55,133 nucleotides of DNA, taken from positions 1 through 55,133 of the forward strand of contig DYKN01000010.1 of assembly GCA_020722575.1 (NCBI GenBank), read 5' to 3'. The translations under genes were made by a program, and so were the position numbers. The stretch comes from Rikenella microfusus. GTDB lineage: Bacteria > Bacteroidota > Bacteroidia > Bacteroidales > VadinHA17. Positions 8,338-16,605 of this stretch are shown one piece after another (position 1 is the stretch's first letter; each line of letters starts with the position of its first letter). Below the pieces are notes generated by a model that saw only the letters and a list, made by a program, of their open reading frames with translations, was not told the DNA's origin and ran no database searches.

Positions 8338-9434
8338 GCTTTCTGGGCATTTTTGCTCCTGATAACGCCTGAATATAATATTAAATTTATTACCGGAGAA
8401 AAAATATCAAATAAAAAGATTGCTTTTATTATACCATTTTCGTTAAATTTTCTTGAGTTAAGATAAAATATTCCATGCAATGTGATAAATCTCAGAATGA
8501 ATATTCCGAGTACATATTCCATAAGGTAGTGCGATGAAATCAGGTATATAAAAAGAACGTAAAATGCAATTCTTGAAAAAGGTTCGATCAGTAAAAGCAG
8601 TTTATGTAGCGGCTTGTAATATTTTGCAGTACTCATGTGCCTTATTTTTCTTTTCATCCAGGTTATTGAATCGGTAGCAGGTATTGAACGAATGTGGGCT
8701 TCCTGGTTGATTTCAACACTTACAGTACCGAGACGGGCATTTTTGTTGACGAAGAGGTCATCATCTCCTGATGCCAGATTGAAATGCCTGCCGAATCCTT
8801 TGTTTAAAAAAAATACGTTTTTCCTGTAAGCCAGGTTACGGCCAACACCCATATAGGGAATCCCTCTGATGGCCATTCCTGTATATTGCATGGCAATGAA
8901 AAGGGTTTCATACCTCTGGTACAGATTCAACAGGCCTTTGTCTGGTATATATCCACCATATCCAAGCACAAATTCTGTTTGAGGTTTGAAATTTGAAGCC
9001 ATTCTTTTTATCCATTGGTTTGACACAGGATAACAGTCGGCATCGGTGAATAAAAGGATATCATATTTTGCAGCTTTTATCCCGATGAACTGTGCAAATT
9101 TCTTACCGTGATCAAACCGATGATCTTTGTTTACAGTGGTAACTTTAAGGTGTGGATATTTTTGTATATATTCTCCCAGAATACGGTAGGTGTCGTCTTC
9201 AGAGGAGTCGTTTACAACAATCACTTCGTAAGTGGGGTAATCCTGCCCGAGAATTTCCGGAAGGAATTTTTTCAGGTTTTCAGCTTCATTTCTGGCGCAT
9301 ATTATAACTGAAACCGGTGGAAATTCATTGTTTTCGGAACCATGTTTCTGCAGAGCAGGAGCAAGGTAGAAGAACAGGTAATAAAATAGCTGGATCCCGG
9401 CCAATACAATAAAAATCACAAAAGTCACAGTCAT
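8328..9434 (-). CDS. Family 2 glycosyltransferase, membrane-anchored
   Basis: GT2 protein of 368 residues. An N-terminal membrane helix (about 2-25) precedes a GT-A domain with VSVIICARNEAENL near residue 42, the VVNDSSEDDT loop near 73, the metal-binding DAD at 131-133, and SGDDDLFVNK further on. Two or three helices lie near the C-terminus. The family transfers sugars from NDP-sugars, here at the cytoplasmic face of the membrane; donor and acceptor are unknown. I chose the ATG at 9434; an in-frame TTG at 9455 would add seven residues before the membrane helix. The 3' end overlaps the ECF sigma gene by 10 bp. Confidence 0.82.
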   Translation of the reverse strand: MTVTFVIFIVLAGIQLFYYLFFYLAPALQKHGSENNEFPPVSVIICARNEAENLKKFLPEILGQDYPTYEVIVVNDSSEDDTYRILGEYIQKYPHLKVTTVNKDHRFDHGKKFAQFIGIKAAKYDILLFTDADCYPVSNQWIKRMASNFKPQTEFVLGYGGYIPDKGLLNLYQRYETLFIAMQYTGMAIRGIPYMGVGRNLAYRKNVFFLNKGFGRHFNLASGDDDLFVNKNARLGTVSVEINQEAHIRSIPATDSITWMKRKIRHMSTAKYYKPLHKLLLLIEPFSRIAFYVLFIYLISSHYLMEYVLGIFILRFITLHGIFYLNSRKFNENGIIKAIFLFDIFSPVINLILYSGVIRSKNAQKAWK

Positions 9435-9610
9435 CAATAAATCTCCGATATTCAAATTTTGATAAATTATGAGGCGAAAATAAAAATATAATCATTTAAG
9501 TAAATTAGAATTTATCAACATATGATTAATAACAATGATTGAGTGCCGGATAAAAATTTACTTAACGGGTAAAAAAAACTGAAATATTTTCAGTGTCGGC
9601 ATAGATAAAT

Positions 9611-9618
9611 TACCTTTG
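9611..9618 (+). promoter_or_regulatory. Putative -7 box for tgt-lptG
   Basis: TACCTTTG, a full match to TAnnTTTG, ends 20 bp before the tgt ATG in the divergent gap to the GT2 gene. Confidence 0.5.
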
Positions 9619-9638
9619 TGCACTTGAAGTGAACATAT

Positions 9639-10766
9639 ATGTTTAAGATTATTTCCCGTGACAGGGGGAGTCGTGCAAGAGCAGGTATTCTCAGTACGGC
9701 TCATGGAGAGATACCCACTCCGGTTTTTATGCCGGTTGGTACCGCAGGTACTGTAAAGGGAATTCTTCACCGTGATCTGATTAATGACATAGATGCCGGA
9801 ATTATTCTGGGGAATACATATCATCTTTATTTGCGTCCGGGTATGGATATTATTAAGGCTGCCGGCGGTCTGCACGGGTTTATGAAATGGGAGAGAGCAC
9901 TTCTGACCGATAGCGGAGGCTATCAGATATTTTCACTCAGCAGTATTAGAAAGGTAACCGGCGAGGGAGTGACGTTCAGGTCACATATTGACGGATCGAA
10001 ACATCTGTTTACGCCTGAAAATACAATAGATATTCAGCGCATTATTGGAGCAGATATAATGATGGTCCTTGATGAATGCACTTCATATCCATCTGATCAC
10101 AGGAGCGCTCTCAGATCAATGAATCTTACCGGCCAATGGCTCGACAGAGCTATAAAGAGGTACAACGAGACCATACCATTGTGGGGTTATGATCAGGCTC
10201 TTTTTCCCATTATTCAGGGAAGTACGTGGGAAGACCTCAGACGAATGTCGGCAGAAAAGGCAGCATCAACCGGATTACCCGGTATTGCCATCGGAGGTCT
10301 GTCGGTTGGTGAACCGGCAGATGTGATGTACAGAATTATTGAAATTGTGAATAATATACTTCCTGAGGAAAAACCACGTTATCTAATGGGTGTGGGAACA
10401 CCTGAAAATATTCTCGAATCAATAGCTCTTGGAGTGGATATGTTCGACTGCGTGATACCCACACGTAATGGACGAAACGGAATGTTGTTCACAAGCCATG
10501 GAATAATAAATATAAGAAATAAAAAATGGGCAAACGATTTCAGCCCGATTGACCCTGATGGAAAGAATGAAATAAGCAGGACTTACTCAAAGGCTTACCT
10601 GCGCCACCTGTTTGTGTCGGGTGAAATGCTCGGCCCTCAGATCGCAAGCATTAATAACCTTTCATTTTACCTCTCACTCTTGAGAGAAGCACGCATGAAA
10701 ATTGAAGAAGGTACTTTTTTAGAATGGAAAAACAAAAAAATAAAAACAATTTCGGAAAGACTTTAG
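9639..10766 (+). CDS. tgt: tRNA-guanine transglycosylase (queuosine pathway)
   Basis: Protein of 375 residues matching Tgt over its full length. It exchanges G34 of GUN-anticodon tRNAs for preQ1. The base-binding motif DSGGYQIF holds Asp91, GGLSVGEP is at 219-226, and the nucleophile is expected at Asp270 in FDCVIPTRNGRNG. The usual zinc site (CxCxxC plus His) is altered: where the three cysteines should lie, just before YSKAYLRHLF, the sequence is PDGKNEISRT, while His323 is kept. From memory, other Bacteroidota Tgt proteins also lack these cysteines, so this looks like a lineage variant rather than a damaged gene. The 3' end overlaps lptG by 43 bp. Confidence 0.93.
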   Translation: MFKIISRDRGSRARAGILSTAHGEIPTPVFMPVGTAGTVKGILHRDLINDIDAGIILGNTYHLYLRPGMDIIKAAGGLHGFMKWERALLTDSGGYQIFSLSSIRKVTGEGVTFRSHIDGSKHLFTPENTIDIQRIIGADIMMVLDECTSYPSDHRSALRSMNLTGQWLDRAIKRYNETIPLWGYDQALFPIIQGSTWEDLRRMSAEKAASTGLPGIAIGGLSVGEPADVMYRIIEIVNNILPEEKPRYLMGVGTPENILESIALGVDMFDCVIPTRNGRNGMLFTSHGIINIRNKKWANDFSPIDPDGKNEISRTYSKAYLRHLFVSGEMLGPQIASINNLSFYLSLLREARMKIEEGTFLEWKNKKIKTISERL

Positions 10767-11863
10767 CTATTCTGAAAATTAAAATAATTGACATTTATAT
10801 CATCCGAAAGTTCCTGGGAACTTTCTTCCTTTCTCTTTTGATGATCATAATTATTGCCGTGGTTTTTGATTTTGCTGAAAAGATTGACGATTTCATGGAG
10901 AAAGAAGCCCCTGTAAAAGCAATAATATTTGACTATTATTTGAATTTCATACCCTATTTTGCCACTCTATTTGCTCCTCTCTTTGTATTTATTTCTGTTA
11001 TTTTTTTCACATCAAGAATGGCTGTCAATACTGAAATAATTGCCATCCTGAACAGCGGTATGAGCTTCAGACGAATGATGTGGCCTTATTTTCTGGCTTC
11101 ATTCATAATAGCAATTTTTTCTTTTCTTCTAATAAATTTTGTAATTCCTCAAGCCAACCTCGTAAGAATAGATTTCGAGAATAAATATTACAGGACATCA
11201 AGGGCAAGAAGAGGTCAGATAGTCAATTTTCACCGTCAGGTATACAAAAATATTTATGTATATATGGAAAGGTATAATCCTGAAGTTCAGACAGGAATAA
11301 ATTTTACGCTGGAAAAGTTTGATGATAATGGGCGTCTTGAATCAAAACTTTCGGCATCACGCGTAACATGGGATTCAACCTCTAACAGATGGAGTGCATG
11401 GACATACTATATCAGGGATATAAAAGACAGGAAGGAATTTGTTACAAGGGGTTTGAAAATAGATACTGCATTGACAATTAGACCCGAGGATTTTTCAAGA
11501 GATCCTCAATATGTGGGAACAATGAAATATAAAGAATTGAACGATTATATTGATCTGCTGCGACTTCAGGGATCAGATGAACTTAAACTGTTTCTGGTTG
11601 AGAAACAAAGACGAATAGCCAATCCATTTTCAGTTTTTATTCTTACACTTATCGGAGTCTCGATTTCTTCCAAAAAAATCAGAGGAGGCCTTGGTATGCA
11701 GATAGGAATAGGCCTTGCTTTGAGCTTCTCATATATTCTCTTCATGCAGTTTGCATCACAGTTTTCTCTAAAAGGTAATGTTGACCCTCTTATCGCTCTG
11801 TGGATCCCAAATATCTTGTATCTGGCTATAGCATTGCTCCTTTACAGGCTTGCTCCAAAATAA
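10724..11863 (+). CDS. lptG: LptF/LptG-family lipopolysaccharide export permease
   Basis: Permease of 379 residues from the YjgP/YjgQ family. Three N-terminal helices (about 31-50, 70-96, 119-141), a periplasmic beta-jellyroll domain (about 145-290), and three C-terminal helices after RRIANPFSVFILTLIG give the standard LptF/G topology. With LptB it extracts lipopolysaccharide from the inner membrane and passes it to LptC/LptA. The motif IDIYIIRKFLGTFF marks the first helix. The only upstream ATG in frame lies inside tgt, so the two genes overlap by 43 bp. LptF and LptG are hard to separate by eye, so the symbol is tentative. Confidence 0.85.
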   Translation: MEKQKNKNNFGKTLAILKIKIIDIYIIRKFLGTFFLSLLMIIIIAVVFDFAEKIDDFMEKEAPVKAIIFDYYLNFIPYFATLFAPLFVFISVIFFTSRMAVNTEIIAILNSGMSFRRMMWPYFLASFIIAIFSFLLINFVIPQANLVRIDFENKYYRTSRARRGQIVNFHRQVYKNIYVYMERYNPEVQTGINFTLEKFDDNGRLESKLSASRVTWDSTSNRWSAWTYYIRDIKDRKEFVTRGLKIDTALTIRPEDFSRDPQYVGTMKYKELNDYIDLLRLQGSDELKLFLVEKQRRIANPFSVFILTLIGVSISSKKIRGGLGMQIGIGLALSFSYILFMQFASQFSLKGNVDPLIALWIPNILYLAIALLLYRLAPK

Positions 11864-12038
11864 TCAAGTTATTGAGAGTCATTTGATTTTTTGTTGCCCT
11901 TTCCTGTTTCTTGTTATTAAAACAAATGGCAGAAAGGTTTGAAGTAATTTCCAAAACATGATAAATATTTTTCTTTATGAAATTCAAATTCTATAACATT
12001 GTGCCCTGAAAAAACATTTTACAAAAAATCTGACAGAT

Positions 12039-13583
12039 ATGACACTGGAAGGAAAGATAAATGAATTGAATGAAAGGCGCCAGAAGGTTATGATGGGAGG
12101 AGGTGACAAGGCTATTGAAAAGCAAAAGGCGATGGGTAAGATGACTGCCCGTGAACGTATTGATCTGTTGCTTGATGCAAATTCCTTTCATGAGTATGAT
12201 ATGTTTGTAGAACACGATGCTCGCGATTTTGAAATGGATAAGAAGAAGTTACCCGGGGATGGGGTTGTAACCGGTGCAGGCACTGTTAACGGTGCTCCGG
12301 TAGCCGTATTTGCACAGGATTTTACCGTTGCCGGAGGATCGCTCGGAATAATGCATGCAAAAAAAATTACCAAAATAATGGATTATGCCCTTAAAATGAG
12401 GATACCTCTTATAGGAATAAATGATTCGGGTGGAGCAAGAATCCAGGAAGGAGTTAACAGCCTCTACGGCTATGGCGAGATATTTTTCCGCAACACCCTT
12501 GCAAGTGGAATTATTCCCCAAATATCCGTTATACTTGGTCCATGTGCCGGTGGGGCTGTCTATTCCCCTGCCCTTACCGATTTTGTTTTCGTGGTTGACG
12601 GCGTATCTAAAATGTTTATCACCGGCCCTGAAGTTATTAAGACAGTACTCGGTGAAGAAATCACAATGGAAGATCTGGGCGGCGCCCGAATACATAGTGA
12701 AGTGAGCGGTAATGCACACTTTTTCGCAAAGAACGAGGAAGAGTGCTTTGCTATGATAAGAAGGCTTCTCACGTTTATCCCGTGGAACAACACAGTAAAA
12801 GCCATGACACTGGAACCGGCAGAACCTAAGAATGAGTATGACATAGAGAAAATAGTATCGGATGATCCTTCATTGCCCTATGATGTCAGAGATGTCATAA
12901 GAGCAGTGGCAGACAATTCCGATTTTCTCGAGATTCAGGAACTATATGCCAGAAACCTTGTGATTGGCTTTGGACGGATGCGAGGCCAGACGGTAGGGTT
13001 TGTGGCAAACCAGCCGAACGAAATGGCAGGAGTACTTGATGTTGACTCATCAGATAAAGCCGCAAGATTCATCCGATTCTGTGATGCATTTAATATTCCT
13101 ATAATTACCCTGGTTGACGTCCCCGGATACCTGCCCGGAATAGATCAGGAACATGCTGGAGTAATACGACATGGAGCAAAGATTCTTTACTCATACAGTG
13201 AGGCAACAGTTCCCAAAATAACGGTTATAATCCGTAAAGCCTATGGAGGAGGTTATATTGCTATGGCTTCAAGACATCTGAGGGCCGACTTCGTTTTTGC
13301 ATGGCCAACTGCCGAAATCGCTGTAATGGGGCCTGAAGGTGCTGCTAACATCATCTTCCGTAAAGAAATCTCTTCATCTGAAAACCCGGAAGAGACACGC
13401 AAACAAATGGTTAACGATTACAAAAAGAAATTTGCCAACCCCTATGTGGCAGCAGCAAAAGGTTATATTGACGCAGTTATTGAACCAAATGAAACCCGCA
13501 GTATGATTTTGCATGCCCTTGAAATTACAGCAAACAAACACATTTCAATGCCCTCAAAAAAACACGGCATACCTCCTTTTTAG
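12039..13583 (+). CDS. mmdA: Acyl-CoA carboxylase carboxyltransferase subunit (propionyl-CoA/methylmalonyl-CoA type)
   Basis: Carboxyltransferase of 514 residues, the usual length for PccB/MmdA. Motifs: MTARERIDLLLD at 35-46, VAGGSLGIMHAKKI at 97-110, INDSGGARIQEGV at 127-139, GPCAGGAVYSPAL at 167-179, and near the C-terminus VPGYLPGIDQEHAGVI and RKAYGGGYIAM. It transfers carboxylate between biotin and propionyl-CoA/methylmalonyl-CoA. A biotin carrier gene follows 64 bp later, so the two form part of one complex. No biotin carboxylase and no sodium-pump beta subunit are present nearby, so the sequence alone cannot decide between carboxylase and decarboxylase use. meaB at 32949 supports methylmalonyl-CoA metabolism in this organism. 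Confidence 0.88.
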   Translation: MTLEGKINELNERRQKVMMGGGDKAIEKQKAMGKMTARERIDLLLDANSFHEYDMFVEHDARDFEMDKKKLPGDGVVTGAGTVNGAPVAVFAQDFTVAGGSLGIMHAKKITKIMDYALKMRIPLIGINDSGGARIQEGVNSLYGYGEIFFRNTLASGIIPQISVILGPCAGGAVYSPALTDFVFVVDGVSKMFITGPEVIKTVLGEEITMEDLGGARIHSEVSGNAHFFAKNEEECFAMIRRLLTFIPWNNTVKAMTLEPAEPKNEYDIEKIVSDDPSLPYDVRDVIRAVADNSDFLEIQELYARNLVIGFGRMRGQTVGFVANQPNEMAGVLDVDSSDKAARFIRFCDAFNIPIITLVDVPGYLPGIDQEHAGVIRHGAKILYSYSEATVPKITVIIRKAYGGGYIAMASRHLRADFVFAWPTAEIAVMGPEGAANIIFRKEISSSENPEETRKQMVNDYKKKFANPYVAAAKGYIDAVIEPNETRSMILHALEITANKHISMPSKKHGIPPF

Positions 13584-13647
13584 AAATCCCATGAGATTGA
13601 ATCATATAAAAAGAAGAAACAGACAGAGATGAGAGCTTTAAGATGCA

Positions 13648-14031
13648 ATGAGTGCCTGGTATGACAGGGCATTAAAACTGAAATCAAGTATCAAAAACAG
13701 TATAAGAGAAATGGAGAATAAGATAGATGAGTACCGAGTATTAAAAGTGGATTTTACTGAATACAAAACCCGTTTGAGTAAAAAGTTCCTTAACCGTAAA
13801 CCTTATCAGCCCATCAATCTCAGACATATAACAAGTTTTATTCCGGGTACTATTACAGATATCATAGTAAAGGAGGGTCAGAATATTTACGAAGGAGATG
13901 TTGTTGTAATTCTCGATGCAATGAAAATGAAGAACCGGTTGAAATCACATATATCTGGAAGAGTGAAAAAAATAAATGTAAACAAAGGGGATAGAGTGGC
14001 AAAAGGTACTGTTCTGGTTGAGATTGAATAG
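13648..14031 (+). CDS. Biotin carboxyl carrier protein
   Basis: Protein of 127 residues. A Lys/Arg-rich, partly helical N-terminus (1-55) is followed by a biotinyl domain (about 60-127) with the biotinylation site AMKM, Lys93, and the mirror-image strands GTITDIIVKEGQNI and GRVKKINVNKGDRV. It carries carboxybiotin between a biotin carboxylase and the carboxyltransferase encoded just upstream. The helical N-terminus probably docks it to that subunit. It ends 1 bp before the converging ispE gene, with no terminator between them. Confidence 0.85.
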   Translation: MSAWYDRALKLKSSIKNSIREMENKIDEYRVLKVDFTEYKTRLSKKFLNRKPYQPINLRHITSFIPGTITDIIVKEGQNIYEGDVVVILDAMKMKNRLKSHISGRVKKINVNKGDRVAKGTVLVEIE

Positions 14032-14032
14032 A

Positions 14033-14851
14033 TTAAAGAGGACCGGAATAACAGATATATCTTTCTGCAGAACCTGGTAAGACGGGCTTTTTCCTGAATA
14101 ATCCATATATCGCTGATCCGCTTCCCGACATTGAACTGAAGATTGCACCTGATTTATAGAGTAGCTCTTTTATTTCTTTTAGAACCGGATGCTTCGGAAA
14201 AACTATTTTTTCGAAATCATTTTCAATCAAATCTTTCCATTTACTGATATTTTCTCTGTAATAAACTGACAGATTGGTTCCTTTTTTTTCAGGTTTGCAT
14301 GAATGATATGCTTCGCGGGTACTTATATGAATACCTGGGCATATTATCACCAGATACAGATCGTCTCCTAACTGATTGAGAGGAGTTAGTAATTCGCCTC
14401 TTCCTTCCGCATACGAGGGTATGTTTTCAATAAAGAAAGGAGCATCGCTACCAACCCTGAGTGCCTGATTTTTAAGTTCTTCGGCAGATAAGCCGAGCTT
14501 GAAACATTTGTTTAGCATTTTCATCATAAATGCGGCATCGGAAGAGCCTCCTCCTAACCCGGCACCTGCAGGAATATTCTTATGAAGATGTATTTCAAAA
14601 TAAGGTAGTGACCATTTATTCTTTATTATTTCCAGAGCCCTGATAACCAGATTATCTTCCCGGGCACCTTCCGGTACCAACCCTGTAACCGTCAGCCTGT
14701 CTCCTCCAGCATCTGGCGAAAGAACGATAAATTCAAGAATATCGTACAACCTGACAGGGTAAAAGATGGTCTGTATGTTATGATAACCATCCTCTCTCTT
14801 TTCTGTTATTTTTAAACCAATATTAATCTTCGCCCCTGGAAAATCAATCAT
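14033..14851 (-). CDS. ispE: 4-diphosphocytidyl-2-C-methyl-D-erythritol kinase
   Basis: GHMP kinase of 272 residues, the ATP-dependent fourth step of the MEP isoprenoid pathway. The N-terminus FPGAKINIGL with the substrate-binding Lys8, DGYHNIQTIFYP, and the ATP-binding loop PAGAGLGGGSSDAA at 94-107 are diagnostic. The C-terminal MSGSGSAIYGLF is the third GHMP motif. I start at the ATG at 14851, which gives the family-typical MIDFPGAKIN opening; a GTG at 14866 would add five residues. It is a single gene converging on the biotin carrier gene. Confidence 0.92.
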   Translation of the reverse strand: MIDFPGAKINIGLKITEKREDGYHNIQTIFYPVRLYDILEFIVLSPDAGGDRLTVTGLVPEGAREDNLVIRALEIIKNKWSLPYFEIHLHKNIPAGAGLGGGSSDAAFMMKMLNKCFKLGLSAEELKNQALRVGSDAPFFIENIPSYAEGRGELLTPLNQLGDDLYLVIICPGIHISTREAYHSCKPEKKGTNLSVYYRENISKWKDLIENDFEKIVFPKHPVLKEIKELLYKSGAIFSSMSGSGSAIYGLFRKKPVLPGSAERYICYSGPL

Positions 14852-14993
14852 ACCAGAATATTTCACGTAAATATACCAATATGAAATTACCTTTCGGAAA
14901 GGTAAAGCAAAAAAATTCTTTTCAACAAGTTTTAAACATGAGTTTGTTTGAAATAAATATCAATTTTTTTACCGTTTATTGGCAATCAAATTT

Positions 14994-15001
14994 TACCTTT
15001 G
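14994..15001 (+). promoter_or_regulatory. Putative dnaB -7 box
   Basis: TACCTTTG, a full TAnnTTTG match, with TTTATTGG about 19 bp upstream as a possible -33 element. It ends 63 bp before the dnaB ATG. Confidence 0.5.
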
Positions 15002-15064
15002 AATATATATCAGGCAGGATCCAGCCAGTGTTAAATTGTTTATCAATCAGTAATTTATAATTAA

Positions 15065-16591
15065 ATGGCAAAACAAAAGAGTGGGACAAGGCCAGTTGTG
15101 GTTCCGATTCCCGATTTGGGGAGGGTACCACCTCAGGCGCTGGATATGGAGGAGGCTGTTCTCGGAGCGCTGATGCTTGAGAAAGAAGCCGTTATTACAG
15201 TTCTCGACATTCTAAAGCCGGAGAGTTTCTATAAGGAAGCACATCAGAAAATTTTTAAAGCTATTATTAACCTTTCAGCTAAGGATAGCCCTGTTGATTT
15301 ATATACTGTCACTGAAGAACTCAGGGCTACAGGGGAGCTTGACAATGTTGGTGGCCCTTTATATCTTACCCAGCTAACATCAAAGGTTGTTTCAGCAGCA
15401 AATGTTGAATACCATGCAAGAATTGTTGCCCAGAAATATATACAGAGGGAACTTATAAGGGTGTCGTCTGAGATTCAAGCAAGGTCTTTTGATGACACTT
15501 ATGATATTACAGAATTGCTTGATTTTTCTGAAGATTCTATTTTCCAGATTGCTGAGGGGAACATAAAAAGGGAGGTTGCTCCTATTAAGGAAGTTATCAA
15601 GGAAGCCATTTCTGAAATTGAGGAGGCCGGGAAAAGAGAGGATGCCCTTGTTGGTATCCCATCGGGCTTCACCAAACTGGACAGGCTTACCTCGGGATGG
15701 CAGAAATCGGAACTGATAATAATTGCAGCACGTCCTTCGATGGGAAAAACGGCGTTCGCCCTTACCATGGCAAGAAATATGGCTATTGACCACGGTAAGA
15801 AGGTTGCAATCTTCTCCTGCGAAATGTCTGCAATACAGATCGTTAACAGGCTTATCATATCCGAAACAGACATTCCAGCGCAGAAGATAAAAAATGGGAG
15901 ACTAACAGAGGAAGAGTGGAGACATCTTGATTCAAGGATAAAAAAACTTATGCAGGCTCCAATCTTTATAGATGATACACCGGCAATAACCATAACAGAG
16001 CTCAGGGCTAAATGCCGTCGTCTTATGTCGCAACACAAACTCGACATTGTTATAATTGACTACCTGCAACTTATGACAGGCCCACAAAATTCAGGTAGCC
16101 GTGAGCAGGAGGTGAGCAATATTTCGAGATCTCTTAAAAGCATTGCAAAAGAACTTGATGTACCGGTTATCGCACTCTCACAGTTAAACCGTTCTGCCGA
16201 ACTGAGAGGCGGCTATAAAAAACCCCAGTTATCCGACCTCAGAGAATCGGGAGCAATTGAGCAGGACGCAGATATGGTGGTATTTATTCACCGTATGGAT
16301 AAGTTCGGAATACTAACCTATGAAGATGGAACATCAACAAAGGGCATAGCCGATATTATCCTTGCAAAGAACCGTAACGGACCCGTTGATGAAATTAAAT
16401 TAAGATTCAAGGAAGAAAAAGCTATGTTTGTTGAACTCGATGACTTTGAGATAGACCAGGATATGGAAGCAACATTGCATCCGAGAAGTGTTACTTTTGG
16501 TTCGAAGATGAATCACGATACTTTCAGGGGACCCGCAGGTGGAGGTTTCGATTATGAGAATGGAGAATATGATGAACCGCCTTTCGGATAG
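15065..16591 (+). CDS. dnaB: Replicative DNA helicase DnaB
   Basis: Helicase of 508 residues. The DnaB N-terminal domain (about 22-125, PQALDMEEAVLGALML) precedes the RecA-like motor (about 195-465). Walker A is ARPSMGKTA at 222-230, Walker B is the IVIIDYLQLM segment, and IALSQLNRSAE and RESGAIEQDADMV are the later helicase motifs. It is the hexameric replicative helicase that unwinds DNA at the fork. No intein is present. The C-terminal 40 residues are a polar, acidic and Gly-rich tail. The gene stands alone, converging on the DUF5686 gene with a 14-bp gap. Confidence 0.95.
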   Translation: MAKQKSGTRPVVVPIPDLGRVPPQALDMEEAVLGALMLEKEAVITVLDILKPESFYKEAHQKIFKAIINLSAKDSPVDLYTVTEELRATGELDNVGGPLYLTQLTSKVVSAANVEYHARIVAQKYIQRELIRVSSEIQARSFDDTYDITELLDFSEDSIFQIAEGNIKREVAPIKEVIKEAISEIEEAGKREDALVGIPSGFTKLDRLTSGWQKSELIIIAARPSMGKTAFALTMARNMAIDHGKKVAIFSCEMSAIQIVNRLIISETDIPAQKIKNGRLTEEEWRHLDSRIKKLMQAPIFIDDTPAITITELRAKCRRLMSQHKLDIVIIDYLQLMTGPQNSGSREQEVSNISRSLKSIAKELDVPVIALSQLNRSAELRGGYKKPQLSDLRESGAIEQDADMVVFIHRMDKFGILTYEDGTSTKGIADIILAKNRNGPVDEIKLRFKEEKAMFVELDDFEIDQDMEATLHPRSVTFGSKMNHDTFRGPAGGGFDYENGEYDEPPFG

Positions 16592-16605
16592 TATTAAGGT
16601 GGTAA

